The notes: a model not told the origin generated them from the sequence alone. DNA of 64,000 nt from Microbacterium enclense (GCA_038182865.1 CP116226.1:496001-560000); one strand, 5' to 3'; counted from the first letter of the stretch, positions 1-8,153 are shown. Translations and numbers: made by a program.

Positions 1-642
1 GGTGCGACCGGCCGACGCGACGGCGTCACGCGGGGCGATGGAGGGCTTCGACTCGACATCGAGGACGAGCTTGTCGAAGTCGGTACGCTCGCCGGCACGG
101 GTGGCCTCGACGCGGTAGCTCACCTTGAGGACGGGCGAGTAGATCGAGTCGATCGGGATCTGGCCCGCCTCGGCGTACTCGTTGCGGTTCTGCGTCGCCG
201 ACACGTAGCCACGGCCACGCTCGATCGTGAGCTCGAGCTCGAACTTCGCGGTGTCGTTGAGGGTCGCGATGACCAGCTCGGGGTTGTGGACCTCGACACC
301 GGCCGGAGCCGAGATGTCTGCAGCCGTGACCTCGCCCGACCCCGTCTTGCGCAGGTACGCCGTGATCGGCTCGTCGCGCTCGCTCGAGACCACGAGCTGC
401 TTGATGTTCAGGATGATCTCGGTGACGTCTTCCTTCACGCCCGGGATCGTGCTGAACTCGTGCAGGACGCCGTCGATGCGGATGCTCGTGACGGCCGCAC
501 CGGGGATCGACGACAGCAGGCTGCGACGCAGGGCGTTGCCGATGGTGTACCCGAAACCGGGCTCGAGGGGCTCGATGACGAAACGGCTGCGGAACTCCCC
601 GACCTTCTCCTCGGTCAGAGTGGGACGCTGTGCGATGAGCAC
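1..642 (-). CDS. rpoA: RNA polymerase alpha subunit, N-terminal part (runs off window)
   Basis: Alpha subunit of RNA polymerase; its N-terminal domain dimerises and nucleates beta/beta' assembly, and its C-terminal domain (outside the window) binds UP elements and activators. The 214 visible codons read from a GTG start at 642 (MLIAQRPTLTEEKV...) and contain the conserved alpha-NTD dimer segment with the GYTIGNALRRSLLSS motif. The GTG is preceded by a good ribosome-binding site (GAAAGGA). It is the last gene of the alpha operon here, 158 bp after rpsK, a gap that holds a hairpin and an AT-richer patch with two CACGTG palindromes. The gene is cut by the window edge, not broken; the full protein is usually about 330 residues. 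Confidence 0.97.
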   Translation of the reverse strand, partial: MLIAQRPTLTEEKVGEFRSRFVIEPLEPGFGYTIGNALRRSLLSSIPGAAVTSIRIDGVLHEFSTIPGVKEDVTEIILNIKQLVVSSERDEPITAYLRKTGSGEVTAADISAPAGVEVHNPELVIATLNDTAKFELELTIERGRGYVSATQNRNEYAEAGQIPIDSIYSPVLKVSYRVEATRAGERTDFDKLVLDVESKPSIAPRDAVASAGRT

Positions 643-758
643 TATGTGTTCCTTTCGATCACGTGCCCGCTATATGACACGTGTAATGGGGTGAGATATT
701 GAGTTTTGCTCGCGAGAGGCCGCGCACGCCGACCGGGCAGAACGGGCCTCGGACGCAT

Positions 759-793
759 CGTTCCCGGGAGGTGACTCGCACCCCCCGGGAACG
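759..793 (-). terminator. Hairpin between rpsK and rpoA (attenuator or processing site)
   Basis: A 10-bp perfect stem (CGTTCCCGGG at 759-768 with CCCGGGAACG at 784-793) encloses a 15-nt loop that can itself pair (GGTG/CACC). It begins 8 nt after the rpsK stop on the transcribed strand. No T-run follows, so it may only partly terminate, or it may set the rpsK/rpoA ratio by processing. Confidence 0.5.
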
Positions 794-800
794 TCAGACG

Positions 801-1199
801 TCAGACGCGGCGACGCTTGGGCGGACGGCAGCCGTTGTGGGCCTGCGGCGTCACGTCCTGGATCGAGCCGACCTCGAGGCCGGCCGCGGTGAGCGAGCGG
901 ATCGCGGTCTCACGACCCGAACCCGGACCCTTCACGAAGACGTCGACCTTCTTGACCCCGTGCTCCTGCGCCTGGCGAGCGGCCGACTCGGCGGCCATGC
1001 CGGCGGCGTACGGCGTCGACTTGCGCGAGCCCTTGAACCCGACACCGCCGGACGAAGCCCAGCTGATGACGGCACCCGAGGGGTCGGTGATCGAAACGAT
1101 GGTGTTGTTGAACGTCGACTTGATGTGGGCCTGACCCACGGCGATGTTCTTCTTCTCCTTGCGGCGCGGCTTGCGCGCGGCAGACTTGGCCTGTGCCAT
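801..1199 (-). CDS. rpsK: 30S ribosomal protein S11
   Basis: Small-subunit platform protein that contacts 16S rRNA near the E site. The 132-residue product starts MAQAKSAARKPRRKEKK, has the normal basic N-terminus, and ends in the conserved PQAHNGCRPPKRRRV tail that lines the mRNA exit. The ATG at 1199 is chosen because the family starts there; the same frame stays open upstream but without homology. Part of infA-rpmJ-rpsM-rpsK-rpoA, 34 bp after rpsM. Confidence 0.98.
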   Translation of the reverse strand: MAQAKSAARKPRRKEKKNIAVGQAHIKSTFNNTIVSITDPSGAVISWASSGGVGFKGSRKSTPYAAGMAAESAARQAQEHGVKKVDVFVKGPGSGRETAIRSLTAAGLEVGSIQDVTPQAHNGCRPPKRRRV

Positions 1200-1233
1200 G
1201 TGCGGTTCTCCTGAATCCTGCGCCGGCGGAGGC

Positions 1234-1608
1234 CTAGCGCGCCTTCTTCTTGCCGGCGACGGTGCGCTTGGGACCCTTGCGGGTACGAGCGTTCGTCTTC
1301 GTGCGCTGACCGCGCACCGGGAGGCCGCGGCGGTGGCGCAGGCCCTCGTAGGAACCGATCTCGACCTTGCGGCGGATGTCGGCGGCGACCTCGCGACGGA
1401 GGTCACCCTCCACCTTGTAGGTGCCTTCGATGTGGTCGCGAAGCGCAACCAGCTGGTCGTCGGTGAGGTCCTTGACGCGGACGTCCTGGCTGATGCCAGT
1501 GGCGTTCAGGATCTCGACGGAGCGGGTGCGACCCACGCCGTAGATGTAAGTAAGTGCGATCACCACGCGCTTGTCGCGCGGGATGTCGACGCCGGCGAGA
1601 CGTGCCAT
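1234..1608 (-). CDS. rpsM: 30S ribosomal protein S13
   Basis: Head protein of the small subunit; it contacts the P-site tRNA and bridges to the large subunit through L5. The 124-residue protein begins MARLAGVDIPRDKR and shows the helix-two-turn-helix region (YIYGVGRTRS) and the lysine-rich C-terminal tail that reaches the tRNA. The ATG at 1608 has a GAGGAGAG ribosome-binding site. A 136-bp gap separates it from rpmJ; no convincing promoter was seen there. Confidence 0.98.
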   Translation of the reverse strand: MARLAGVDIPRDKRVVIALTYIYGVGRTRSVEILNATGISQDVRVKDLTDDQLVALRDHIEGTYKVEGDLRREVAADIRRKVEIGSYEGLRHRRGLPVRGQRTKTNARTRKGPKRTVAGKKKAR

Positions 1609-1744
1609 GCGGCTCTCCTCAGAGTGTCGTGGAGGTGTGGAGCAGGATCGGTGCTCGGGCCTCCGCCCCGAGGTGTCCCCCACCCGCTCGCGCGGGCGGG
1701 ATCTGATCCTGCCGGTGTGTATTCAGTTGGAAAGGGAGAAGAGC

Positions 1745-1861
1745 TCAGCCCTGGCGCTGCTTGTGGCGCGGGTTGCTCTTGCAGATCACCATCACGCGCC
1801 CGTGGCGACGGATCACCTTGCAGTGGTCGCAGATGGGCTTGACGGAGGGGTTGACCTTCAT
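1745..1861 (-). CDS. rpmJ: 50S ribosomal protein L36 (zinc-binding C+ form)
   Basis: Smallest ribosomal protein, 38 residues, read from an ATG at 1861 (MKVNPSVKPICDHCKVIRR) to a TGA at 1745-1747. The zinc ligands of the C+ form are all present: C11 and C14 (CDHC), C27 and H33, so this is the zinc-requiring version and not the zinc-free paralog many actinobacteria carry elsewhere. It lies between infA and rpsM in the alpha operon. Confidence 0.96.
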   Translation of the reverse strand: MKVNPSVKPICDHCKVIRRHGRVMVICKSNPRHKQRQG

Positions 1862-1920
1862 GATGTTCCTGTTTCGCTGTCTTCGAGACCGCGGCGCGGC
1901 TCGTTACTTCTCGGCCGGAC

Positions 1921-2142
1921 TCAGCGGTAGCGGTAGACGATACGACCACGGGTGAGGTCGTAGGGGCTCAGCTCGACGACGACACGATCCTCGGGGATGA
2001 TGCGGATGTAGTTCTGTCGCATCTTGCCCGAGATGGTGGCGAGCACCTTGTGACCGTTGGTCAGTTCGACACGGAACATCGCGTTGGGCAGTGCTTCGGA
2101 CACCGTGCCCTCGATCTCGATGACACCGTCTTTCTTCGCCAT
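1921..2142 (-). CDS. infA: Translation initiation factor IF-1
   Basis: IF-1 blocks the ribosomal A site during initiation and helps IF-2 and IF-3. The product is 73 residues (MAKKDGVIEIEGTVSEALPN...), the standard length, forming a single S1/OB-fold domain with the conserved FRVEL and ISGKMR segments. It is the first gene after a good promoter at 2239-2267, so infA-rpmJ-rpsM-rpsK-rpoA can be transcribed independently of the upstream spc genes. The leader of about 90 nt contains a perfect palindrome. Confidence 0.98.
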   Translation of the reverse strand: MAKKDGVIEIEGTVSEALPNAMFRVELTNGHKVLATISGKMRQNYIRIIPEDRVVVELSPYDLTRGRIVYRYR

Positions 2143-2162
2143 AAACTCGCTCACGCTCAGTT

Positions 2163-2180
2163 GCAGACCGGCCGGTCTGC
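2163..2180 (-). promoter_or_regulatory. Perfect 18-bp palindrome in the infA leader
   Basis: GCAGACCGGCCGGTCTGC is fully self-complementary and lies between the proposed infA transcription start (about 2232) and the infA ATG, 20 nt before the start codon. It could be a leader RNA stem, or a DNA operator for a dimeric regulator. Function is inferred only from position. Confidence 0.45.
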
Positions 2181-2238
2181 GGTGGATGGGGATTCGGTGC
2201 TTCGACACGCCTATGAAGGCGCAACGCACCAAAGATCA

Positions 2239-2267
2239 AGCATACGTGGTAATGCTCGACCCGGCAA
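2239..2267 (-). promoter_or_regulatory. Promoter of the infA-rpoA operon
   Basis: On the minus strand, TTGCCG (2262-2267) and TATGCT (2239-2244) are separated by exactly 17 nt, a good match to a housekeeping-sigma promoter. Transcription would start near 2232, about 90 nt before infA and just after the stop of the DsbA-like gene. Confidence 0.7.
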
Positions 2268-2283
2268 CTCGCCGGAGGAGGGG

Positions 2284-2988
2284 TCAGCCGTTCAGGCGGG
2301 CGACGATGTCCTTCTGCGGGTCACCGGTCAGATCGGTCTGGTTCGTCAGGACCGTGCCGTCGACGACGATCGTGGGAGTCGAGACACCACTGGCTCCCGA
2401 CTGGAGCGGGGTCTTCCGCGTCATCGCCGTGACGTACTTCGTGTACGTGCCGTCCTGGATGCAGGAGGTCACGGCATCCGAGGCGCCGGCGGTGGTGGCG
2501 ATCGACGCGAGTGTCGCGTCGTCGAGGCCGGCCGTCTGCTCCTTCGGCTGCTGGGCGTAGAGCGCCGTCACGAAGGCGGGCACGTTGGCCGGGTCGTCGA
2601 CGGCGACGCAGTACGCGGCGCTCGCGGCCCGCGTGGAGTACATCGTGCCCTGCGACTGCCCATCCAGGATCGAGATCGGGTGGATGTTCAGGGTGATCGT
2701 GCCGTCGTCGGCCAGCTGCTGGAGCGTGGAGCCGTACACCTGCTCGAACGAGTTGCAGATCGGGCACATGAAGTCGACGTAGGTGTCCACGCTCTTCGGC
2801 CCTGAGCCGACGGCGATCGCGCCCGTGTCGGTGTTGACGGCGGACGACTCCGGCAGGGTGCCGGCCGAGGTCGCCTGACTGTTGGCGAACCACACCACAC
2901 CGCCGATCACCAGGACGATCACGACCGCCGCGGCGGTGATGCCGATAGCGAACCAGTTCGTGGCCTTACGTGCAGCCGCCATCATCAT
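2284..2988 (-). CDS. Membrane-anchored DsbA-like thioredoxin-fold protein
   Basis: Predicted extracytoplasmic thiol-disulfide oxidoreductase of the DsbA/DSBA-like thioredoxin family, 234 residues. A short cytoplasmic N-terminus is followed by one membrane helix (about 12-34), a linker, then a thioredoxin fold with the active-site CPIC motif (C75, C78) and the cis-proline loop (STPTIVVDG, P205). Two more cysteines (C127, C176) could form a structural disulfide. The first of three consecutive ATGs (2988) has GGAG 8 nt upstream and overlaps the map stop by 4 nt, so translation is probably coupled to map. Such a gene inside the spc/alpha ribosomal region is not part of the universal order; the substrate is unknown. 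Confidence 0.85.
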   Translation of the reverse strand: MMMAAARKATNWFAIGITAAAVVIVLVIGGVVWFANSQATSAGTLPESSAVNTDTGAIAVGSGPKSVDTYVDFMCPICNSFEQVYGSTLQQLADDGTITLNIHPISILDGQSQGTMYSTRAASAAYCVAVDDPANVPAFVTALYAQQPKEQTAGLDDATLASIATTAGASDAVTSCIQDGTYTKYVTAMTRKTPLQSGASGVSTPTIVVDGTVLTNQTDLTGDPQKDIVARLNG

Positions 2989-3827
2989 GAATCGATCTCC
3001 TTCGGCACCACACCGAAGGGCGCCAGTTTCTCTGCACCGCCGTCGGGAGCGGTGAGAACCCAGATGCCTCCATCGTGCACGGCCACGCTATGTTCCCAGT
3101 GGGAGCCGGCTGTGCCATCGATCGTGGACACGGTCCAGCCGTCGTCTTCGACCTGGGTGGCCTGATCGCCGATGACCACCATGGGCTCGATCGCGACGGC
3201 GAGACCCGGCCTGACCTCCGGTCCGCGATCGGCGACGGCGTAATTGAAGACACTGGGCGACTCGTGCATCTTGCGACCGATGCCGTGTCCGACGTAGTCC
3301 CGGAGGATGCCATAGCCGCCGCTCGGCGCGTTCTGGTCGATGTACTCCTCGATGGCCGCGCCGACCTCGGCGAGGTGCGTGGCGCGGCTCAAGGCCGCGA
3401 TCCCCGCCCACAGCGACCCCTCGGTGACCTCGGACAGACGTCGCCGCGGCGCCACGAGATCTTCGGGGGCGTCCCCGGGCACGATCACGGTGAAGGCGGA
3501 ATCGCCGTTCCAGCCGCGGAACTGCGCCCCGGCGTCGATCGACAGGATGTCGCCGGCCTGCAGCGGACGATCGTTCGGGATGCCGTGCACCACCTGCTCA
3601 TTGACCGAAGCGCAGATCGTGTGACGGTATCCCCGCACCATCTGGAAATTGGACTCCGCGCCACGCGCGGAGATCACGCGCGCGGCCGCCTCGTCGAGGG
3701 CGAGGGTGGTCGCACCGGGCTCGATGAGCTCACGGACGGCATCGAGGGCCGCCGCGGTGATGAGTCCGGGTTCGACCATCGCGCGCAGGTGCGCGGGCTT
3801 CTTGTAGATCGACGTGCGGAAGACCAC
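2985..3827 (-). CDS. map: Methionine aminopeptidase, type I
   Basis: Removes the initiator methionine from nascent proteins using a two-metal site. The 280-residue protein has all five metal ligands: D98 (SIDAG), D109 (NGD), H181 (GHGIG), E214 (IEPM) and E245 (WEHS), plus the substrate-binding H81 (VVHGIP). It has no zinc-finger N-terminal extension, as in ordinary bacterial type Ia enzymes. It starts 2 bp after adk and overlaps the DsbA-like gene by 4 nt, in the classical secY-adk-map order. Confidence 0.96.
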   Translation of the reverse strand: MVFRTSIYKKPAHLRAMVEPGLITAAALDAVRELIEPGATTLALDEAAARVISARGAESNFQMVRGYRHTICASVNEQVVHGIPNDRPLQAGDILSIDAGAQFRGWNGDSAFTVIVPGDAPEDLVAPRRRLSEVTEGSLWAGIAALSRATHLAEVGAAIEEYIDQNAPSGGYGILRDYVGHGIGRKMHESPSVFNYAVADRGPEVRPGLAVAIEPMVVIGDQATQVEDDGWTVSTIDGTAGSHWEHSVAVHDGGIWVLTAPDGGAEKLAPFGVVPKEIDS

Positions 3828-3829
3828 TG

Positions 3830-4426
3830 TCAGTCAGCCGCACGACGGCGAAGGCCGCGGGCGTCGAGCGCCGCGAAGATGCGCGCCGTCACCTCATCCA
3901 GACCGCCCACGCCGTCGATCTCGTCGACGACGCCGCGGGTGCCGTACACGCCGAGGATCGGTGCGGTCTCCCGCTCGTAGATGCTCAGGCGCGTCTCGAT
4001 GGCCTCGGCGGTGTCGTCGGCACGCCCCTGTTCCGCGGCGCGAGCCGTGAGCCGGGCGAGCGACTCGTCGCGCGGGACCATCAGCGCGATGACCGCGTCG
4101 AGGGACTCGTCGCGTCCGCCGAGGAACTCGTCGAGATGCATGACCTGCGCGAGGTTGCGCGGGTAGCCGTCGAGCAGGAAGCCCTCGCTCGCATCGTCCT
4201 GCGACAGGCGGTCACGGACCACCGCGCTGGTGAGCTCGTCGGGGACGAGGTCGCCGGCGTCGATGATCGACGTCACCTGCTTGCCGAGCTCGGTGCCCTG
4301 CGCGACGTTCGCGCGGAAGACATCACCGGTCGAGACGACGGGGATGCCGAACGCCTCGGCGATGCGGACGCCCTGCGTCCCCTTGCCCGACCCTTGCGGG
4401 CCGACGATCAACAGACGCGCCGTCAT
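3830..4426 (-). CDS. adk: Adenylate kinase (short-LID type)
   Basis: Catalyses ATP + AMP = 2 ADP. The 198-residue product has the P-loop GPQGSGKGT (residues 9-17), the FLLDGYPRN segment and conserved arginines for phosphate binding. The LID region is short (about residues 122-135) with no zinc-type cysteines, the short form usual in actinobacteria. Its ATG at 4426 overlaps the secY stop by 4 nt (ATGA), indicating translational coupling. In a longer open frame this sequence seems joined to out-of-frame secY; only the part from 4426 is real. Confidence 0.97.
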   Translation of the reverse strand: MTARLLIVGPQGSGKGTQGVRIAEAFGIPVVSTGDVFRANVAQGTELGKQVTSIIDAGDLVPDELTSAVVRDRLSQDDASEGFLLDGYPRNLAQVMHLDEFLGGRDESLDAVIALMVPRDESLARLTARAAEQGRADDTAEAIETRLSIYERETAPILGVYGTRGVVDEIDGVGGLDEVTARIFAALDARGLRRRAAD

Positions 4427-5745
4427 CGGAGGAGCCCTTCGTAGTGGCGCTGCTGGAGCTGCGCGTCGATCTGCTTCACCGTCTCGAGACCGACACCCAC
4501 GATGATGAGGATCGAGGCGCCGCCGAACGGGAAGTTCTGGTTCGCGCCAACCGTCGCGAGCGCGACGAGCGGCAGCAGAGCGATCAGACCCAGGTAGATG
4601 GATCCGGGCAGAGTGATGCGCGTCAACACGTAGTCGAGGTACTCGGCGGTCGGTCGACCCGCGCGGATACCGGGGATGAACCCGCCGTACTTCTTCATGT
4701 TGTCGGCCACGTCGACCGGGTTGAAGGTGATCGCCACGTAGAAGTACGTGAAGCCCACGATCAGCAGGAAGTAGATCAGCATGTACAGCGGGTGATCGCC
4801 ACGCGTCAGGTACTGCGAGATCCACGTCACCCACGGGGCGGGCTCCTGGCCCGCCTGCGGCTGATTGAACTGCGCGATGAGCGCCGGGATGTACAGCAGC
4901 GACGAGGCGAAGATGACCGGCACCACGCCCGCCATGTTGACCTTGATCGGGATGTAGGTGTTCGTGCCGCCGTAGGTGCGACGCCCCACCATGCGCTTCG
5001 CGTACTGCACCGGGATGCGACGCTGCGACTGCTCGACGAAGACCACCAGAGCGACGACGAGGATGCCGACGGCCAGGACCAGGAGGAAGACCTCGACGCC
5101 GCGCGAGTTGAGGATGGAGATCATCGCGCCGGGGAAGGTCGCGGCGATCGAGGTGAAGATGAGGATGGACATGCCGTTGCCGACACCTCGCTCGGTGACC
5201 AGCTCGGCGAACCACATCACGAGGCCCGTTCCGGCGGTGAGCGTGATGATCATCAGCAGCTGAGCCCACCAGATGTCGTTCGTGAGCAGCTGCTGGCACT
5301 CGGGGATGCCGGCGGAGCCGAACAGCTGACCGGACCGCGCAACGGTGACCAGAGTGGTGGACTGCAGCAGGGCGAGAGCGATCGTCAGGTAGCGCGTGTA
5401 CTGCGTCAGCTTCGCCTGGCCCGCCTGGCCCTCCTTGTAGAGGGTCTCGAAGTGCGGGATCACGACGCGCAGCAGCTGCACGATGATCGTGGCCGTGATG
5501 TACGGCATCACGCCGAGCGCGAAGATCGACAGCTGCAGCAGAGCGCCGCCCGAGAAGAGGTTGACCAGCGACAGCAGTCCCTCGGTGCTCCCCGAGTCGC
5601 TCAGACATTGCTGCACGTTGGGGAAGTCGACGAACGGCGTCGGGACGTGGGCACCGAGCCGATAGATGGCGATGATGCCCAGCGTGAAGGCGATCTTCCG
5701 CCTCAGGTCGGGCGTGCGGAAAACCCGCGCGATGGCGCTGAACAA
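4423..5745 (-). CDS. secY: Sec translocon channel subunit SecY
   Basis: Central pore of the SecYEG translocon; imports no substrate itself but conducts secretory and membrane proteins driven by SecA or the ribosome. The 440-residue product has the family's ten membrane helices and cytosolic loops, including RGVGNGMSILIF and the C-terminal loop region KKYGGFIPGIRAGRPT. The start is TTG at 5745, chosen because GGAGGA lies 6 nt upstream and the protein then begins MFSAIARVFRTPDLRRK like its relatives; the 14 codons further upstream have no support. A hairpin at 5806-5841 separates it from rplO. Confidence 0.96.
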   Translation of the reverse strand: MFSAIARVFRTPDLRRKIAFTLGIIAIYRLGAHVPTPFVDFPNVQQCLSDSGSTEGLLSLVNLFSGGALLQLSIFALGVMPYITATIIVQLLRVVIPHFETLYKEGQAGQAKLTQYTRYLTIALALLQSTTLVTVARSGQLFGSAGIPECQQLLTNDIWWAQLLMIITLTAGTGLVMWFAELVTERGVGNGMSILIFTSIAATFPGAMISILNSRGVEVFLLVLAVGILVVALVVFVEQSQRRIPVQYAKRMVGRRTYGGTNTYIPIKVNMAGVVPVIFASSLLYIPALIAQFNQPQAGQEPAPWVTWISQYLTRGDHPLYMLIYFLLIVGFTYFYVAITFNPVDVADNMKKYGGFIPGIRAGRPTAEYLDYVLTRITLPGSIYLGLIALLPLVALATVGANQNFPFGGASILIIVGVGLETVKQIDAQLQQRHYEGLLR

Positions 5746-5805
5746 GGAGGTTCCTCCAGAACGATCTCGGCGCGCCGCAGGGCGCAACCAAATCAGACTA
5801 ACCCA

Positions 5806-5841
5806 GAAGGGGCCGACGGCCGTAAGGCCGCCGGCCCCTTC
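5806..5841 (-). terminator. Hairpin between rplO and secY
   Basis: A 10-bp outer stem (5806-5815 with 5832-5841) stacks on an inner 5-bp stem closing a GTAA loop. On the transcribed strand it starts about 12 nt after the rplO stop and is followed by a moderately T-rich stretch (TGGGTTAGTCTGATTT). It is probably a partial terminator that lowers secY expression relative to the ribosomal genes. Confidence 0.6.
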
Positions 5842-5853
5842 GGGGTTCGGGCG

Positions 5854-6387
5854 TCAGTTGACGGTGCCGCCGGCGGCGACGATCTTCTGCTCGGCGGAGC
5901 CGGAGACCTTATCGACCGAGACGGTGAGCGCGACCGAGATGTCGCCGGTGCCGAGCACCTTGACCTTCTCGTTCTTGCGCACGGCGCCCTTGGCCACGAG
6001 GCCGGCGACGGTCACGTCGCCACCCTGCGGGTAGAGCTCGGCGAGCTTGTCCAGGTTCACGACCTGGTACTCGACGCGGAACGGGTTCTTGAAGCCGCGG
6101 AGCTTCGGGGTGCGCATGTGCAGCGGCATCTGCCCACCCTCGAAGCCGACCTTGACCTGGTAACGGGCCTTGGTTCCCTTGGTACCGCGACCGGCCGTCT
6201 TACCCTTCGAGCCCTCACCGCGACCCACGCGGGTCTTGGCGGTACGGGCACCCGGGACGGGACGCAGGTGGTGGACCTTCAGCACGCCGGGGCGCGCCGC
6301 GGGGGCTTCCTTCTTCTCAGCCGTCTTACGGGCCGAGGCCTTCTTCGGGGCGGCGACCGTAGCGGTCTCGTCCTTCTTGTCAGCCAT
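5854..6387 (-). CDS. rplO: 50S ribosomal protein L15
   Basis: Late-assembly large-subunit protein. The conserved core starts around residue 36 (LKVHHLRPVPGART), with the GRGEGSKGKTAGRGTKG glycine-rich rRNA-binding segment. Compared with the usual roughly 145-residue protein, this 177-residue version has an extra N-terminal stretch of about 35 residues rich in Ala and Lys. Its ATG shares one base with the rpmD stop (TAATG). Confidence 0.97.
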   Translation of the reverse strand: MADKKDETATVAAPKKASARKTAEKKEAPAARPGVLKVHHLRPVPGARTAKTRVGRGEGSKGKTAGRGTKGTKARYQVKVGFEGGQMPLHMRTPKLRGFKNPFRVEYQVVNLDKLAELYPQGGDVTVAGLVAKGAVRKNEKVKVLGTGDISVALTVSVDKVSGSAEQKIVAAGGTVN

Positions 6388-6572
6388 TAGTCGATCTCCT
6401 CAACCTTGACGAGGTGGGCGACGGTCTTGACGTAGCCGCGCGTCTGCGCGTCGTCGGGACGGACGACCGAGTCGCCGATCCGCTTGAGACCGAGTGAACG
6501 CAGCGTGTCACGCTGGTTCTGCTTCTCGCTCACCTTGGACTTGATCTGCGTGACCTTCAGACGCTCGGCCAT
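6387..6572 (-). CDS. rpmD: 50S ribosomal protein L30
   Basis: Small large-subunit protein, 61 residues (MAERLKVTQIKSKVSEKQNQ...), with the family's KRIGDSVVRPD segment and a ferredoxin-like fold. It overlaps rpsE and rplO by one base on each side (TAATG junctions), so the three genes are tightly coupled. Confidence 0.96.
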   Translation of the reverse strand: MAERLKVTQIKSKVSEKQNQRDTLRSLGLKRIGDSVVRPDDAQTRGYVKTVAHLVKVEEID

Positions 6573-7252
6573 CAGGCACCTACCTTCTGAGCAGCGGCCT
6601 CGGCGCGCACGAGGCGGGCCGGGGCGACCTGGTCGAACTCCAGGCCACGGCGGGCGGCCACGGCACGGGGCTCCTCGAGCGACTTCAGCGCCTCGACGGT
6701 GGCGTGCACGATGTTGATCGTGTTCGACGAACCGAGCGACTTCGAGAGGACATCGTGGATGCCGGCGCACTCGAGGACAGCGCGGACGGGACCACCGGCG
6801 ATAACACCGGTACCGGCGGCGGCGGGGCGCAGAAGCACCACACCGGCAGCGGCCTCACCCTGGACGGGGTGCGGGATGGTCGAGCCCGAGCGGGGAACGC
6901 GGAAGAAGTTGCGCTTGGCCTCTTCGACACCCTTCGAGATGGCGAGGGGGACTTCGCGGGCCTTGCCGTAGCCGACACCCACGACGCCGTTGCCATCGCC
7001 CACGACGACGAGCGCCGTGAAGCTGAAGCGGCGACCACCCTTGACCACCTTCGACACGCGGTTGATCGTCACGACGCGCTCGAGGAACTGGCTCTCGTTG
7101 CGGTCGCGCGAACCACGGTCGCGCTGGTTGGTGTTGCGCTCGCGACCACCGCGACGGGGCTCGCGCTCGCGCTCGGCGGGGGCCGTGGCCGCAGCCGCAC
7201 CCTCAGCCGGTGCAGTCTGCTCGGTCACTTCGGTCTCCTTGTTGTCACTCAC
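6572..7252 (-). CDS. rpsE: 30S ribosomal protein S5
   Basis: Small-subunit protein at the mRNA entry channel, important for accuracy. The core begins near residue 53 (ESQFLERVVTINRVSKVVKGGRR cut here as two motifs: LERVVTINRV and KVVKGGRRFSF), followed by GVGYGKAREVP and the C-terminal domain. The protein is 226 residues, lengthened by an N-terminal tail of about 50 residues rich in Ala, Glu and Arg. It overlaps rplR by 4 nt. Confidence 0.97.
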   Translation of the reverse strand: MSDNKETEVTEQTAPAEGAAAATAPAEREREPRRGGRERNTNQRDRGSRDRNESQFLERVVTINRVSKVVKGGRRFSFTALVVVGDGNGVVGVGYGKAREVPLAISKGVEEAKRNFFRVPRSGSTIPHPVQGEAAAGVVLLRPAAAGTGVIAGGPVRAVLECAGIHDVLSKSLGSSNTINIVHATVEALKSLEEPRAVAARRGLEFDQVAPARLVRAEAAAQKVGA

Positions 7253-7608
7253 AGGTTCAGCCCTCCTTCGCGGGCACCGTCGGCGATCGCGGCGACGCGA
7301 CCGGCGTACCGGTTACCGCCACGGTCGAACACGACGTCGGACACGCCGACGGCCTTGGCACGCTCGGCGACGAGCTCGCCGACCTTGCGGGCCTTGGCGG
7401 TCTTGTCACCGTCGAAGCCGCGCAGGTCGGTCTCGAGGGTGGAGGCGGAGGCCACGGTGTGGCCCTTGCTGTCGTCCACGACCTGGACGAACACGTGGCG
7501 CGCCGAGCGCGTCACGACCAGACGGGGGCGGAGCTCGGTGCCCACGACCTTCTTGCGAAGACGCGCGTGGCGACGAGCACGAGCGACGGACTTTGTCTTG
7601 ACAGCCAT
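7249..7608 (-). CDS. rplR: 50S ribosomal protein L18
   Basis: 5S rRNA-binding protein of the central protuberance. The 119-residue product (MAVKTKSVARARRHARLRKKV...) has the basic N-terminus that wraps 5S rRNA. The ATG at 7608 fits the family; a GTG at 7614 in the same frame overlaps the rplF stop (GTGA) and would add two residues, so translation may in fact begin there by coupling. Confidence 0.95.
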   Translation of the reverse strand: MAVKTKSVARARRHARLRKKVVGTELRPRLVVTRSARHVFVQVVDDSKGHTVASASTLETDLRGFDGDKTAKARKVGELVAERAKAVGVSDVVFDRGGNRYAGRVAAIADGAREGGLNL

Positions 7609-7610
7609 GG

Positions 7611-8147
7611 TCACTTACCACTCTTTCCGGCCTTGCGGCGGACGACCTCGCCCGCGTACCGCACGCCCTTGCCCTTGTAGGGCTCGGGCTTGCGGATCTT
7701 GCGGATGTTGGCAGCGGCCTCGCCGACGGCCTGCTTGTCGATGCCGCTCACGGTGAGCTTGTTGTTGCCTTCGACCGTGAGGGTGATGCCCGCGGGCGGG
7801 TCGATGAGCACGGGGTGCGAGAAGCCGAGGGCGAACTCGACCGAGCTGCCCTTCTGCGCCACGCGGTAACCCGTGCCGACGACCTCGAGGCCCTTGGTGT
7901 AGCCCTGGGTGACACCGATGATGTTGTTGTTGATGAGCGTGCGGGTCAGGCCGTGGAGCGACCGCGACTCACGCTCGTCGTCGGGGCGGGTGACGAGAAC
8001 CTGGTTCTCCTCGACCGAGACCTCGAGGGGCTGTGCCACGGTGAGCGCGAGCTCGCCCTTGGGGCCCTTGACGTTGACCTCCCGGCCGTTCACCGAAACG
8101 GTGACGCCTGCGGGGATGTCGATGGGAAGACGTCCAATACGCGACAT
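7611..8147 (-). CDS. rplF: 50S ribosomal protein L6
   Basis: Large-subunit protein near the GTPase centre and sarcin-ricin loop. It is 178 residues (MSRIGRLPIDIPAGVTVSVN...) with two similar alpha/beta domains and the conserved C-terminal segment KPEPYKGKGVRYAGE. It lies 6 bp after rpsH in the spc gene order. Confidence 0.97.
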   Translation of the reverse strand: MSRIGRLPIDIPAGVTVSVNGREVNVKGPKGELALTVAQPLEVSVEENQVLVTRPDDERESRSLHGLTRTLINNNIIGVTQGYTKGLEVVGTGYRVAQKGSSVEFALGFSHPVLIDPPAGITLTVEGNNKLTVSGIDKQAVGEAAANIRKIRKPEPYKGKGVRYAGEVVRRKAGKSGK

Positions 8148-8153
8148 GTCAGA

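Noticed and set aside
656..690. Promoter for rpoA around the CACGTG pair
   Set aside because: The AT-rich patch has no TANNNT/-35 pair at proper spacing on the minus strand, so it was not called.
4444..6390. Long plus-strand open frame (648 codons) opposite secY and rplO
   Set aside because: Composition (Asp/Arg/Glu/Gln-rich) and exact overlap with conserved genes on the minus strand show it is a shadow frame.
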